Positions 26,705 to 36,034 of a stretch of 64,000 bases of DNA are shown here, in pieces. Source of the stretch: CAZROT01 sp964601895 (GTDB lineage: Bacteria; Pseudomonadota; Gammaproteobacteria; Enterobacterales; Enterobacteriaceae); assembly GCA_964601895.1 (NCBI GenBank), contig CAZROT010000004.1, forward strand, positions 1 to 64,000. Direction: 5' to 3'. Each line of letters starts with the position of its first letter. The first letter of the stretch is position 1. A program made the translations under genes and the position numbers. The notes under the pieces were generated by a model. The model was not told the origin of the DNA. It saw nothing but the letters and a program-made list of their open reading frames with translations, and did no database searches.

Positions 26705-27520
26705 TTATTTCACCTGCGCCTCGCTCTGTTGTCTCTTCCCTAAAAGTATCGGGGCCCATCCTACTGCCGCACCCGTGTCATAACGGAGATCAACATAACT
26801 GATTTGCTGGTCTGTTTTTTGCTGCAATATCGGATAAAGCGCTATAAAACGTTTCAGGCGACCAGGGAAATCTTCACGTCCAAGCTCCAGGCGAATACCA
26901 TTCTCCAGAAGAAGCTGCCATGAGCGTCGCGCACTCATGGACACCATCCTTAGCGTAAATTTACTGGCTGCCAGAGCAGTTTTTATCTCCAGATAACCCG
27001 CCAGAACATCCTGCTCACTCCCCTCTGGTCCATACAATAAGGGCAGCTTACTATCATCGATACCACCTGAATGCACACTAAATGATTTACCTTTAATATC
27101 AACAAGATAAACATCATTCCAACGCGCTACAGGCACATATTCCACGACATGAATGCTGAGTTTATCCGGCCATTGCTTACGTACACTCGCTTGTTTAATC
27201 CATGGCAAACGCTCAATTTGTTGCAAAACAACACTCACATCCTGGGTAATAAAAGTACCCGGCGAACCCGATGCCAGAATAGCCTGGCGTATATCGTCCA
27301 GCGTGGTGTAATAACGCTCTCCGGTGACCACCAGCTTAGACAGTGGAAAACGGTTCACGTCCTTAAGCAGGTTCATAACAATCCAGCCACTGCCAAGTAC
27401 TATTCCTGTCACCATCAGCAGGAAAATAAAACCCACCAGACGAACACTATTACTGTGATTGCGGTCAGTTTTTTTACTGATACCACCCCGGTAACGCGCA
27501 TTTAAGGCAGCCTGCGACAT
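26705..27520 (-). CDS. ftsQ: Cell division protein FtsQ
   Basis: Bitopic inner membrane protein of the divisome that recruits FtsL and FtsB. 271 residues (E. coli 276). The cytoplasmic N-terminus is about 27 residues, then one membrane segment (LVGFIFLLMVTGIVLGSGWIV) and a periplasmic POTRA domain (PLSKLVVTGERYYTTLDDIRQAI) and beta domain. It follows ddlB directly. Confidence 0.93.
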   Translation of the reverse strand: MSQAALNARYRGGISKKTDRNHSNSVRLVGFIFLLMVTGIVLGSGWIVMNLLKDVNRFPLSKLVVTGERYYTTLDDIRQAILASGSPGTFITQDVSVVLQQIERLPWIKQASVRKQWPDKLSIHVVEYVPVARWNDVYLVDIKGKSFSVHSGGIDDSKLPLLYGPEGSEQDVLAGYLEIKTALAASKFTLRMVSMSARRSWQLLLENGIRLELGREDFPGRLKRFIALYPILQQKTDQQISYVDLRYDTGAAVGWAPILLGKRQQSEAQVK

Positions 27521-27521
27521 C

Positions 27522-28442
27522 TCAACCAGTGAGCGCTAAAATTTTTACAACTAACTGTGAAAAACTCAAACCATGCTGGCGAGCTGCCATCGGTACCAGG
27601 CTATGGCTTGTCATGCCCGGCGAAGTATTCACCTCCAGCAGATAAAAGCTGCCATCTTTGTCCTGCATCACATCAACTCTCCCCCAACCACTGCACCCAA
27701 GGAGACGATAAGCCTGCTGCGCAAGCCTGGCCAATTGCTGCTCCTGCATTGCATTCAAACCACCCGGACAGAAATATTGAGTACTGTCTGATAAATATTT
27801 CGCTTCATAGTCGTAAAACACACCAGCAGGCTGGATACGAATTGAAGGTAAAACTTCATCCCCTAAAATAGCCACGGTATATTCCGGACCACTTAAACAT
27901 TTTTCAATGAGTAAATCGCTGTCATAACAGAACGCTTTTTCCAGTGCTGCCTGCAACTCGCTGCTGTGATTCACACGACTCATACCGACACTGGAGCCTT
28001 CCCGGCTGGGTTTGATGATGAGCGGTAAACCTAATTCACTAATGGCTTGTGCTATGCTGTTCAGTCCATTGGTAAGAAATTGCTGGCGATTCAATACTAC
28101 CCATGGTGGTACCGGTAATCCCATGGCAATCCAGACTAATTTGCTACGTAACTTATCCATAGCCAGCGCAGAAGCCATAACACCACTACCGGTGTAAGGT
28201 AACTGTAAAAACTCAAGTACACCCTGCAGGGAGCCATCCTCACCACCACGCCCATGTAATGCAATAAAGACTTTGTTATAACCCGACTCTTTGAGTTGGG
28301 TAACAGAAAAATCTTTCGGATCAATGCCATCAGCATCGATACCCGCTTCAGTCAATCCAGTCAGTACCGCCTGTCCTGAAAGCAGCGACACTTCACGTTC
28401 TGCAGAAGTACCGCCCAGTAGTACTGCGATTTTTTCAGCCAT
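27522..28442 (-). CDS. ddlB: D-alanine-D-alanine ligase B
   Basis: ATP-grasp enzyme making D-Ala-D-Ala for the pentapeptide side chain. 306 residues, as in E. coli. The N-terminus is KIAVLLGGTSAEREVSLLSG, the grasp loop LIIKPSREGSSVGMSRV, and LLEVNTSPGMTSHSL holds the metal ligands and substrate Ser/Leu motif. It overlaps murC by 8 bases. Confidence 0.96.
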   Translation of the reverse strand: MAEKIAVLLGGTSAEREVSLLSGQAVLTGLTEAGIDADGIDPKDFSVTQLKESGYNKVFIALHGRGGEDGSLQGVLEFLQLPYTGSGVMASALAMDKLRSKLVWIAMGLPVPPWVVLNRQQFLTNGLNSIAQAISELGLPLIIKPSREGSSVGMSRVNHSSELQAALEKAFCYDSDLLIEKCLSGPEYTVAILGDEVLPSIRIQPAGVFYDYEAKYLSDSTQYFCPGGLNAMQEQQLARLAQQAYRLLGCSGWGRVDVMQDKDGSFYLLEVNTSPGMTSHSLVPMAARQHGLSFSQLVVKILALTG

Positions 28443-29922
28443 GAAGTTTCTCTTTATACTGATACTGAGGTTGTAATTTTAACTCAGCCAGATTTCTGGC
28501 AATTTTTCCAATATTACCTGCACCCTGCACCAGAATCAGATCATTACCATTAAGGATTTGTGCCAGAATCGATAGCAGATTGTCAGGATCGGCTACCAGC
28601 ATCGGATCCAGCTTGTTACCATGACGAATGGTACAACATAATGAATGGCTATCCGCACCCGGAACACGCAATTCACCTGCTGAATACACCTCCAGCATCA
28701 GCAACACATCCACCTGAGAAAGGACATTGACAAAATCATCATAAAGATCACGTGTACGGCTGTAGCGATGAGGTTGAAAAATCATCACAATGCGTCTGTC
28801 CGGCCAACCCGCTCGCGCTGCTTTAAGGGTCGCGTCTACTTCAGTGGGATGATGACCGTAATCGTCAACCAGCATTACGCTGCCTTTTTTGCCATTCACC
28901 CTGTCCAGATGAAAATGACCGAGTACATCAAAACGACGCCCGGTCCCCTGAAAATTTGCCAGCACATGCAATATATCATCATCATCAATGCCATCTTCTG
29001 TCGCAACGGCGACTGCAGCAGCGGCGTTCAATGCATTATGTCGTCCTGGCGCATTTAAAGTAACCGTCATCGATGATTTATCCCGACGATGTAAGGTAAA
29101 ATATCCCTGCACCCCAACCTGGCGGTAATCCGAAATCCTTACATCCGCATCAGCAGCAAAACCATAAGTAGTAAGACGGCGCCCCACACTTGATAACAGC
29201 GTACGTATCACGGGATCGTCTACACAGAGCACAGCCAGCCCATAAAAAGGAAGGTTGTGTAAGAAATTAATGAATGTCTGTTTTAAATTTTCAAAATCGC
29301 CCTGATAAGTATCCATATGATCAGCTTCAATGTTGGTCACAATCGCTACCATAGGCTGCAGGTGGAGAAACGAGGCATCACTTTCATCAGCTTCAACGAT
29401 GAGATAACGACTGGAGCCTAAACGTGCATGGGTACCCACTGCTTTTACCAGACCACCATTGACGAACGTTGGGTCGAGGCCTGCCTGTGCATAGATACTG
29501 GCAATCATTGCTGTTGTGGTAGTTTTACCATGTGTGCCTGCAACAGCAATACCATGACGGTACCGCATCAGTTCTGCGAGCATTTCGGCCCGACGAATCA
29601 CGGGGATACGTGCTTCATAAGCAGCCATAATTTCCACATTATCTGCCGGAATAGCACTCGAAACCACCACAACACTGGCACCCTGTACATTTTTTGCGTG
29701 ATGATGAAAATGTACTCGCACACCCAGCGCACTCAGTTGCTGCGTCATCGCGCCAGGCACGAGATCAGAGCCACTGATTTCATAACCTTCGTTAGCCAGA
29801 ACTTCAGCGATACCGCCCATACCCGCGCCACCAATGCCTACAAAGTGAATATGCCGGACGCGCCGCATTTCAGGCACGATAATTCGTAATTGCGCTAGTT
29901 GCTGTGTATTCACATTAATCAT
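28435..29922 (-). CDS. murC: UDP-N-acetylmuramate-L-alanine ligase
   Basis: Adds L-Ala to UDP-MurNAc, the first cytoplasmic Mur ligase step. About 495 residues (E. coli 491); the ATG at 29922 is preceded by an in-frame GTG. Motifs: HFVGIGGAGMGGIAEVL (UDP binding), AVAGTHGKTTTTAM (ATP P-loop), EADESDASFLHL and DDYGHHPTEV. Close to E. coli throughout. Confidence 0.97.
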   Translation of the reverse strand: MINVNTQQLAQLRIIVPEMRRVRHIHFVGIGGAGMGGIAEVLANEGYEISGSDLVPGAMTQQLSALGVRVHFHHHAKNVQGASVVVVSSAIPADNVEIMAAYEARIPVIRRAEMLAELMRYRHGIAVAGTHGKTTTTAMIASIYAQAGLDPTFVNGGLVKAVGTHARLGSSRYLIVEADESDASFLHLQPMVAIVTNIEADHMDTYQGDFENLKQTFINFLHNLPFYGLAVLCVDDPVIRTLLSSVGRRLTTYGFAADADVRISDYRQVGVQGYFTLHRRDKSSMTVTLNAPGRHNALNAAAAVAVATEDGIDDDDILHVLANFQGTGRRFDVLGHFHLDRVNGKKGSVMLVDDYGHHPTEVDATLKAARAGWPDRRIVMIFQPHRYSRTRDLYDDFVNVLSQVDVLLMLEVYSAGELRVPGADSHSLCCTIRHGNKLDPMLVADPDNLLSILAQILNGNDLILVQGAGNIGKIARNLAELKLQPQYQYKEKLHG

Positions 29923-29987
29923 CACTTTATTTTGGTTACTTAATCTTCACAACCTGTATACGATTTGCATCAAATACAAAGGGTTAT

Positions 29988-31049
29988 TTATTCTTTCCGC
30001 GCTGCAGCACGAACAGCCATTGCAATACGTTCAGTCGCATCAAGAACAGCCTGGGCCCGCGCCCGTTCTGCCATCAGCAGTAACTGTTGCCGACTCCAGT
30101 CTGCAATCAGCGCACTGACGCTGTCAGCGGTAAACTGTGGCTGTTCAATAATTCTGGCTGCTCCTGCCTGCAAAAACGGCAGCGCATTCCAGTATTGCTG
30201 GCGATCCTTGTGCTGAAAAGGGACAAAAATAGCGGCCAGTCCTGCTGCTGCAACTTCACTGACTGTCATGGCACCACTGCGACAGACCACAACATCAGCC
30301 CATGCATAGGCGGCGGCCATATCATCAATAAACTCCGTAACCTTATGAGCCCTGCCTGTCTGTTGATAAGCCTGCAAGACGTGCGCCATCGCCCCTTTAC
30401 CCACCTGGTGCCACAAGGTAACGCGTTCACCTAATTTATCCGCTACCATCGGCATCACCTGATTCAAAATGCCAGCACCCTGGCTACCACCGACGATAAG
30501 TATGCGTATCGGCCCGGTACGTCCTGCGAAACGCTCAGCCGGGGAAGGCAATTTCAGTAAATCACGACGCAATGGATTACCCACTACCTCAGCATGAGGA
30601 AAAGTACCGGGGAAAGCCTGTAATACTTTGGTGGCAATTCTCGCCAGCCAGCGATTCGTCAAACCAGCGATGCCATTTTGCTCATGTAACACCACGGGAA
30701 CATTACATAACCATGCCGCCAGACCACCGGGACCAGAAACATATCCTCCCATTCCCAATACCACATCAGGCTGATAGTGATGCATAATCGCTTTAGCCTG
30801 ACAGACAGCGCGCCAGATACGTAGCGGTGCAGCCAGCTGTGCCAGTATTCCCTTGCCACGTAGCCCAGAAATTTTAATAAAATCAATCTCAATGCCATGT
30901 TCTGGTACCAGAGAGGCTTCCATTCTGTCTTCAGTACCCATCCAGCGCACCTGCCAGCCCTGCATCATCAGATAATGTGCAATCGCAAGACCAGGAAAAA
31001 CATGGCCACCTGTTCCACCCGCCATAACGATTAAACGCTTATGACTCAT
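29988..31049 (-). CDS. murG: Undecaprenyl-PP-MurNAc-pentapeptide GlcNAc transferase
   Basis: Converts lipid I to lipid II on the inner face of the cytoplasmic membrane. 353 residues (E. coli 355). MAGGTGGHVFPGLAIA is the first glycine loop, GMGGYVSGPGG the second, LHEQNGIAGLTNR follows, and GGSQGAGILN is the UDP-GlcNAc binding loop. It overlaps ftsW by 4 bases (ATGA). Confidence 0.96.
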   Translation of the reverse strand: MSHKRLIVMAGGTGGHVFPGLAIAHYLMMQGWQVRWMGTEDRMEASLVPEHGIEIDFIKISGLRGKGILAQLAAPLRIWRAVCQAKAIMHHYQPDVVLGMGGYVSGPGGLAAWLCNVPVVLHEQNGIAGLTNRWLARIATKVLQAFPGTFPHAEVVGNPLRRDLLKLPSPAERFAGRTGPIRILIVGGSQGAGILNQVMPMVADKLGERVTLWHQVGKGAMAHVLQAYQQTGRAHKVTEFIDDMAAAYAWADVVVCRSGAMTVSEVAAAGLAAIFVPFQHKDRQQYWNALPFLQAGAARIIEQPQFTADSVSALIADWSRQQLLLMAERARAQAVLDATERIAMAVRAAARKE

Positions 31050-32248
31050 CGGTGGCTCCTTACGAAAGCCTGTGCCCGTAGCATGCGTGTTTCAAAATCA
31101 ATGCGCAGCAATAACATAATCGCCATAGACACCGCCAGCAAACTGGAGCCCCCATAGCTTATCAAGGGCAACGTCAGCCCCTTAGTGGGCAGCATCCCCG
31201 CTGCAGCCCCTACATTTACCAGGGCCTGAAAACTAAACCAGACGCCAATGGAGCAGGCTAAAAATCCGGAAAATCGCTGATTCAGCTGTAATGCGCAACG
31301 GCCAATTAACATTGCACGAAAAATAACGAAAAATATTACCAGCAGAGTAAAAACGACACCGACATAACCCAGTTCTTCCGCCAGTATGGCGAAAATAAAA
31401 TCGGTATGGGCTTCCGGTAAATACTCCAGTTTCTGTACTGAATTACCCAAACCCTGCCCCAGCAGCTCACCACGACCAAACGCCATGAGCGATTGAGTGA
31501 GCTGATAACCAGAGCCAAAAGGATCGCGCCAGGGATCGAGAAACGAAGTCATGCGTTGCATACGATAAGGTTCAGTGATAATCAGCAGGCAAACCGCAAA
31601 AACACCTGAACCAATAATTGCCAGAAACTGCCATAGCCTGGCACCGGCCAGAAACAACATCGCCAGCGTAGTAATAAACAGGATAACGACTGTCCCTAAA
31701 TCCGGTTGTGCCAGTAATAAAACAGCCAGCACCACCATGACGCCCATGGGCTTACAGAAACCCCAAAAATTACTACGCACTTCTGCCACCTTACGTACCA
31801 GATAACCAGCCAGGTAACAGAACAAGGATAATTTAGCAAATTCAGCAGGTTGAATATTCAGTGGGCCCAATGAAATCCAGCGTGATGCGCCATTAACTGA
31901 ACTGCCAATCAGCAATACCATCAACAGCATCACTATGGATAACAATAAGATGATATTGCTATAACGCTGCCAGAACATCATGGGGATACGCAGTATCACC
32001 AGTGAAAGTGCAAATGCCAGACCAAGATAGAGCAGATGGCGTTTGGCAAACAAAAAAGGATCATTAGCCAGACGCTGCCCTGGCGACATGGAAGCAGAAG
32101 TCACCATGACAAAACCTATGACAGCCAGACCCAGTGTCAACCACACCAGAGTGCGATCATATAACAGCATACTCTCTGAATCACTGGATACGGGGCGAAG
32201 CCATGAGGGCAATTTTTTGAGTACCGCAAGGCATGCCATCTTCATCAT
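31046..32248 (-). CDS. ftsW: Septal peptidoglycan glycosyltransferase FtsW (SEDS family)
   Basis: Polymerises lipid II at the septum with FtsI. 400 residues (E. coli 414), slightly short at the N-terminus. About ten hydrophobic segments. The SEDS motifs are clear: FAKRHLLYLGLA, NGASRWISLGPLNIQPAEFAKL, LLAQPDLGT, the catalytic-loop region PYRMQRMTSFLDPW and EAHTDFIFA, and the C-terminal LPLISYGGSS. The start overlaps the murD stop by one base (TGATG). Confidence 0.96.
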   Translation of the reverse strand: MMKMACLAVLKKLPSWLRPVSSDSESMLLYDRTLVWLTLGLAVIGFVMVTSASMSPGQRLANDPFLFAKRHLLYLGLAFALSLVILRIPMMFWQRYSNIILLLSIVMLLMVLLIGSSVNGASRWISLGPLNIQPAEFAKLSLFCYLAGYLVRKVAEVRSNFWGFCKPMGVMVVLAVLLLAQPDLGTVVILFITTLAMLFLAGARLWQFLAIIGSGVFAVCLLIITEPYRMQRMTSFLDPWRDPFGSGYQLTQSLMAFGRGELLGQGLGNSVQKLEYLPEAHTDFIFAILAEELGYVGVVFTLLVIFFVIFRAMLIGRCALQLNQRFSGFLACSIGVWFSFQALVNVGAAAGMLPTKGLTLPLISYGGSSLLAVSMAIMLLLRIDFETRMLRAQAFVRSHR

Positions 32249-33564
32249 CAGCCAAGCTCCTGTGCCAGGCGGGTAAATTCCTGCCCACGCTGTTCAAAGT
32301 TCTGAAACTGATCCAGACTGGCACAAGCCGGTGACAACAACACCACGTCTCCTGATTTGAGACGTGTAGCCAGTTTTCTCATCGCCTGTTCCATGGTCGT
32401 ACTGAGCTCAGAAATTTCCGGACGCAATTGGGCTAGTTTTTGCGCATCCTGCCCAAAACAGTAAACACGAATATGTCCACCCTGTAATAACCGTGTCAGT
32501 GGTGAGAAATCCGCCGATTTACCTTCTCCTCCCAACAACAGATGTAAAGTACCGTCTACTTTTAGTCCACTAAGGGCTGCCATGGTACTGCCGACATTGG
32601 TTGCTTTGGAATCATTTATCCAGCATATCTGATTATTTTCCCATACCCGCTGGTAACGATGTTCCAGACCCGACCATGTACTTAATACCTGCAAACTGGC
32701 AGAGCGGGGAATACCCGCCACATCTGCCAGTGCCAGTGCTGACAGCGCATTACAGTAATTATGCTGGCCTGTTAATTTCATAGCACGGGTATTTAAGACA
32801 CTTTCACCATAAGCCTGTAACCAGAGTCCATCTGGCTGTACATGCAAACGATAATCACCCCTGTCAGCACCAAAATGTATACAACGCCGGTCCATACCCT
32901 TGTCTGGAAAGGTGAGCTCATCATCGGCATTAACAATACATTTTTCGGCATTATCATAAATGCGTAACTTGGCTGCACGATATTGCGCAAGACCCAGCGG
33001 ATAACGATCACTGTGATCTTCAGTTACATTTAAAACAGTGGCCGCTATTGCCTGCAGGCTACGGGTGCATTCCAGTTGAAAACTGGATAATTCGAGTACA
33101 AACAACTGATACTGTTGTTTCAACAGCGTCAGTGCGCTGACACCAATATTGCCACCAACACCGGTATGCCAGCCTGCCGCTTGCGCCATTTCCCCTACCA
33201 GCCGGGTGACCGTACTTTTACCGTTAGATCCGGTAATGGCAACAATCGGGGTGCAGACCTCACGACAAAATAATTCGATATCACCAATAATCTCTATGCC
33301 AGCCTGCCGCGCCTCATGCAACTCCGGAATAGTTAACGCAACACCAGGGCTGACAACAATTAAATCGGCCGTCATTAACCATTGTGTGTTCAAACCACCT
33401 AAATAAGGAGCTATGCCATCCGGTAAATTTTTAAGCTCAGGCGGCTTTATTCGGGTATCCATGACTTTGGGTATTACACCGCGTTCCACGAAAAAATCAA
33501 CACAGGCAAGCCCCGTCAGTCCTAATCCGACAATAACGACCTGTTTGTTGCGGTAATCATACAT
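32248..33564 (-). CDS. murD: UDP-N-acetylmuramoyl-L-alanine-D-glutamate ligase
   Basis: Adds D-Glu to UDP-MurNAc-L-Ala. The start at 33564 gives MYDYRNKQVVIVGLGLTGLA and 438 residues, exactly E. coli length. A longer in-frame extension upstream overlaps mraY and has no family support. The P-loop is AITGSNGKSTVTRL, the central motif LELSSFQLE, then WINDSKATNVGS. It is tightly packed between mraY and ftsW. Confidence 0.97.
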   Translation of the reverse strand: MYDYRNKQVVIVGLGLTGLACVDFFVERGVIPKVMDTRIKPPELKNLPDGIAPYLGGLNTQWLMTADLIVVSPGVALTIPELHEARQAGIEIIGDIELFCREVCTPIVAITGSNGKSTVTRLVGEMAQAAGWHTGVGGNIGVSALTLLKQQYQLFVLELSSFQLECTRSLQAIAATVLNVTEDHSDRYPLGLAQYRAAKLRIYDNAEKCIVNADDELTFPDKGMDRRCIHFGADRGDYRLHVQPDGLWLQAYGESVLNTRAMKLTGQHNYCNALSALALADVAGIPRSASLQVLSTWSGLEHRYQRVWENNQICWINDSKATNVGSTMAALSGLKVDGTLHLLLGGEGKSADFSPLTRLLQGGHIRVYCFGQDAQKLAQLRPEISELSTTMEQAMRKLATRLKSGDVVLLSPACASLDQFQNFEQRGQEFTRLAQELG

Positions 33565-33566
33565 GA

Positions 33567-34649
33567 TTAACGTACCTTCAACGTGGCGAGGCCAATGAGA
33601 ACCAGCATTAATGCAATAATCCAAAAGCGCACTATCACTCGCGGTTCCGGCCATCCTTTTAATTCATAATGATGATGTATAGGAGCCATACGAAAAATGC
33701 GCTGCCCACGCAACTTAAACGACCCGACCTGTAAAATGACTGACAGGGTTTCAGCGACAAAAACTCCTCCCATAATCACCAGTAAAAATTCCTGGCGCAG
33801 TAAAACAGCAATTGTCCCGAGAGCTCCACCGAGCGCCAGTGATCCCACATCTCCCATAAATACCTGAGCCGGATAAGTGTTAAACCATAAAAATCCTAAT
33901 CCTGATCCAACGATGGCAGTACAAACCACGACCAGTTCACCGGCATGGCGTAAATACGGAATATGCAGGTAAGCGGCAAAATTTATATTCCCTGTTGCCC
34001 AGGCAACCAGCGCAAAACCAGCAGCAACAAATACCGTTGGCATGATAGCCAATCCATCTAAACCATCAGTCAGATTGACCGCATTACTGGTCCCCACGAT
34101 GACAAAATAGGCAAGCAGAATATATAAAAAACCCAGTTGGGGCATAATATCTTTAAAAAACGGCACGACCAGCTGTGTCGCTGCCGTGTCCTTGCCGAGA
34201 GCATAGGTACAGAATGCGATAATCAGGGCAATGACCGACTGCCAGAAGTACTTCCAGCGTGCAATCAGTCCCCTGGCATCATGGCGTACCACTTTGCGAT
34301 AATCGTCAATAAAGCCAACAAGCCCGTAACCGAAGAGAACAACCAATACAAACCAGATATAAGGGTTACGCAAATCAGACCACATAAAGACTGAAATGGT
34401 GATAGCTACCAGGATTAAAATCCCACCCATGGTGGGTGTACCACGCTTACTCAAATGTGATTTTGGGCCGTCGTTACGTACTACCTGGCCAATTTGTAAC
34501 TTCTGCAACCAGGCTATCAAACAGGGTCCCATCCATAACGAAATAGCCAATGCCGTCAACAGGCTGACAATGGCACGAAACGTCAGATAGGAAAATACGT
34601 TAAATCCGGAATAAAACCTGACCAGATAGTCAGCCAGCCAGACTAACAT
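33567..34649 (-). CDS. mraY: Phospho-MurNAc-pentapeptide translocase
   Basis: Inner membrane enzyme transferring phospho-MurNAc-pentapeptide to undecaprenyl phosphate, forming lipid I. 360 residues, as in E. coli. About ten membrane segments. The acidic motifs are GFIDDYRKVV and NLTDGLDGLA, and MAPIHHHYELKGWPE is the cytoplasmic HHH loop. It overlaps murF by 7 bases. Confidence 0.97.
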   Translation of the reverse strand: MLVWLADYLVRFYSGFNVFSYLTFRAIVSLLTALAISLWMGPCLIAWLQKLQIGQVVRNDGPKSHLSKRGTPTMGGILILVAITISVFMWSDLRNPYIWFVLVVLFGYGLVGFIDDYRKVVRHDARGLIARWKYFWQSVIALIIAFCTYALGKDTAATQLVVPFFKDIMPQLGFLYILLAYFVIVGTSNAVNLTDGLDGLAIMPTVFVAAGFALVAWATGNINFAAYLHIPYLRHAGELVVVCTAIVGSGLGFLWFNTYPAQVFMGDVGSLALGGALGTIAVLLRQEFLLVIMGGVFVAETLSVILQVGSFKLRGQRIFRMAPIHHHYELKGWPEPRVIVRFWIIALMLVLIGLATLKVR

Positions 34650-36034
34650 AGTGCTGTCTCCTGCAATTTACGCACGACATTTTCCATCGCAGCACTACGC
34701 GAGCCTTTTACTAAAATGGTGATTGTTTTATGCTCAGATAACAATGCAGACAGGCGTGCCACCATCGCTGCCTGATCGACAAAATGCTCTCCATATCCAC
34801 TGGCACCGCTCAGTTGTTCACTGAACAATCCCACACTCAGTACCTTATCAATACCCGCCAGACGGATGGCTTCCCCTACCTGGCGATGACAGTCTTCAGC
34901 TTCATCACCCAATTCAGCCATATCGCCGACCGCCATCACGCGATAGCCTGGCATCGTCGCCAGAACCCGCGCTGCTGCTGTCATAGAGCCGACATTAGCA
35001 TTATAACTATCATCCAACAGTAATTTTCCTTGCGCCAGCTGTAATGGGAATAACCGACCAGGTAATGCCTGTAATGCCGCTAATCCCTGCTGTACCTCTG
35101 CCAGAGTGGCACCAACTGACATCGCCAGTGCCGTGGCAGCGAGGGCATTGGCAACATTATGCAGACCAGGTAACGGTAAGCTGACAGGCGCCTGTCCAAA
35201 CGGTGTATGAAGCATAAAGTGCGTTCCCTTGTATCCGGGAACAACATCACTGGCAAAAAAATCACTTCCTGCTGCCTGCTGCAGGGAAAAGCGCCAGATT
35301 TTTCTGTTACCGATTGTTGGCTGCCAGCGAGGTAAGTCATGGCTGTCAGCATTAATAACCGCAATACCCTCTGGCGTGAGGCCAGTAAAAATCTCTCCCT
35401 TAGCCTTAGCCACACCTTCCAGCGAACCCAAACCCTGTAAATGTGCTGCTGACAGGTTATTCACCAGTACTGTTTGCGGACGCGTTAAATCAACCGTATA
35501 CGCTATTTCGTTCATGTGGCTTGTACCCAGTTCGATGACAGCAAAATCATTCTCAGGGGTAAGTCGCAGCAGCGTAAGCGGAACACCAATAGCATTATTA
35601 AAATTGCCACGGGTATAGAGAACATTACCGCACTGCCCCAAAATGGCTGCAGTCATTTCTTTGACAGAAGTCTTTCCTGACGATCCCGTCAATGCCACAG
35701 TACGCGCAGACACCTGCTGGCGCACCCAGAAAGCCAGCTGGCCCAATGCCACGCAGGTATCCTTAACGATAAGTTCGGGCACATCCGTATTCAGATGCCG
35801 GTTAACCAGCAGTGCAACAGCACCCGCAGCAACAGCATCCCTGACAAAATCATGTCCATCAAAACGTTCACCCTTTAGTGCTACAAACAGGCTGTCATGA
35901 TTTTTTTTACGGCTATCAATACTGACATCAACAATCTGCCTGTCAGCCAATGGCGTACTACCTGCCTGCACCTTGGGAAGAATGAGCGTTGCATTGACAA
36001 TTTCAGCAAGCTTTTGCAGGGAGCATGGTATCAT
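34643..36034 (-). CDS. murF: UDP-MurNAc-tripeptide-D-alanyl-D-alanine ligase
   Basis: Adds D-Ala-D-Ala to UDP-MurNAc-tripeptide, the last cytoplasmic step. 463 residues (E. coli 452). The P-loop is ALTGSSGKTSVKEM, followed by GNFNNAIGVPLTLL, ELGTSHMNEI and LLDDSYNANVGSM. The product MIPCSLQKLAEI starts at an ATG overlapping the murE stop by 4 bases. Confidence 0.96.
   Translation of the reverse strand: MIPCSLQKLAEIVNATLILPKVQAGSTPLADRQIVDVSIDSRKKNHDSLFVALKGERFDGHDFVRDAVAAGAVALLVNRHLNTDVPELIVKDTCVALGQLAFWVRQQVSARTVALTGSSGKTSVKEMTAAILGQCGNVLYTRGNFNNAIGVPLTLLRLTPENDFAVIELGTSHMNEIAYTVDLTRPQTVLVNNLSAAHLQGLGSLEGVAKAKGEIFTGLTPEGIAVINADSHDLPRWQPTIGNRKIWRFSLQQAAGSDFFASDVVPGYKGTHFMLHTPFGQAPVSLPLPGLHNVANALAATALAMSVGATLAEVQQGLAALQALPGRLFPLQLAQGKLLLDDSYNANVGSMTAAARVLATMPGYRVMAVGDMAELGDEAEDCHRQVGEAIRLAGIDKVLSVGLFSEQLSGASGYGEHFVDQAAMVARLSALLSEHKTITILVKGSRSAAMENVVRKLQETALC

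Noticed and set aside
29428..29889. 153-codon plus-strand frame opposite murC
   Set aside because: Cys/His-rich low-quality sequence fully antisense to the conserved murC; no ribosome site.
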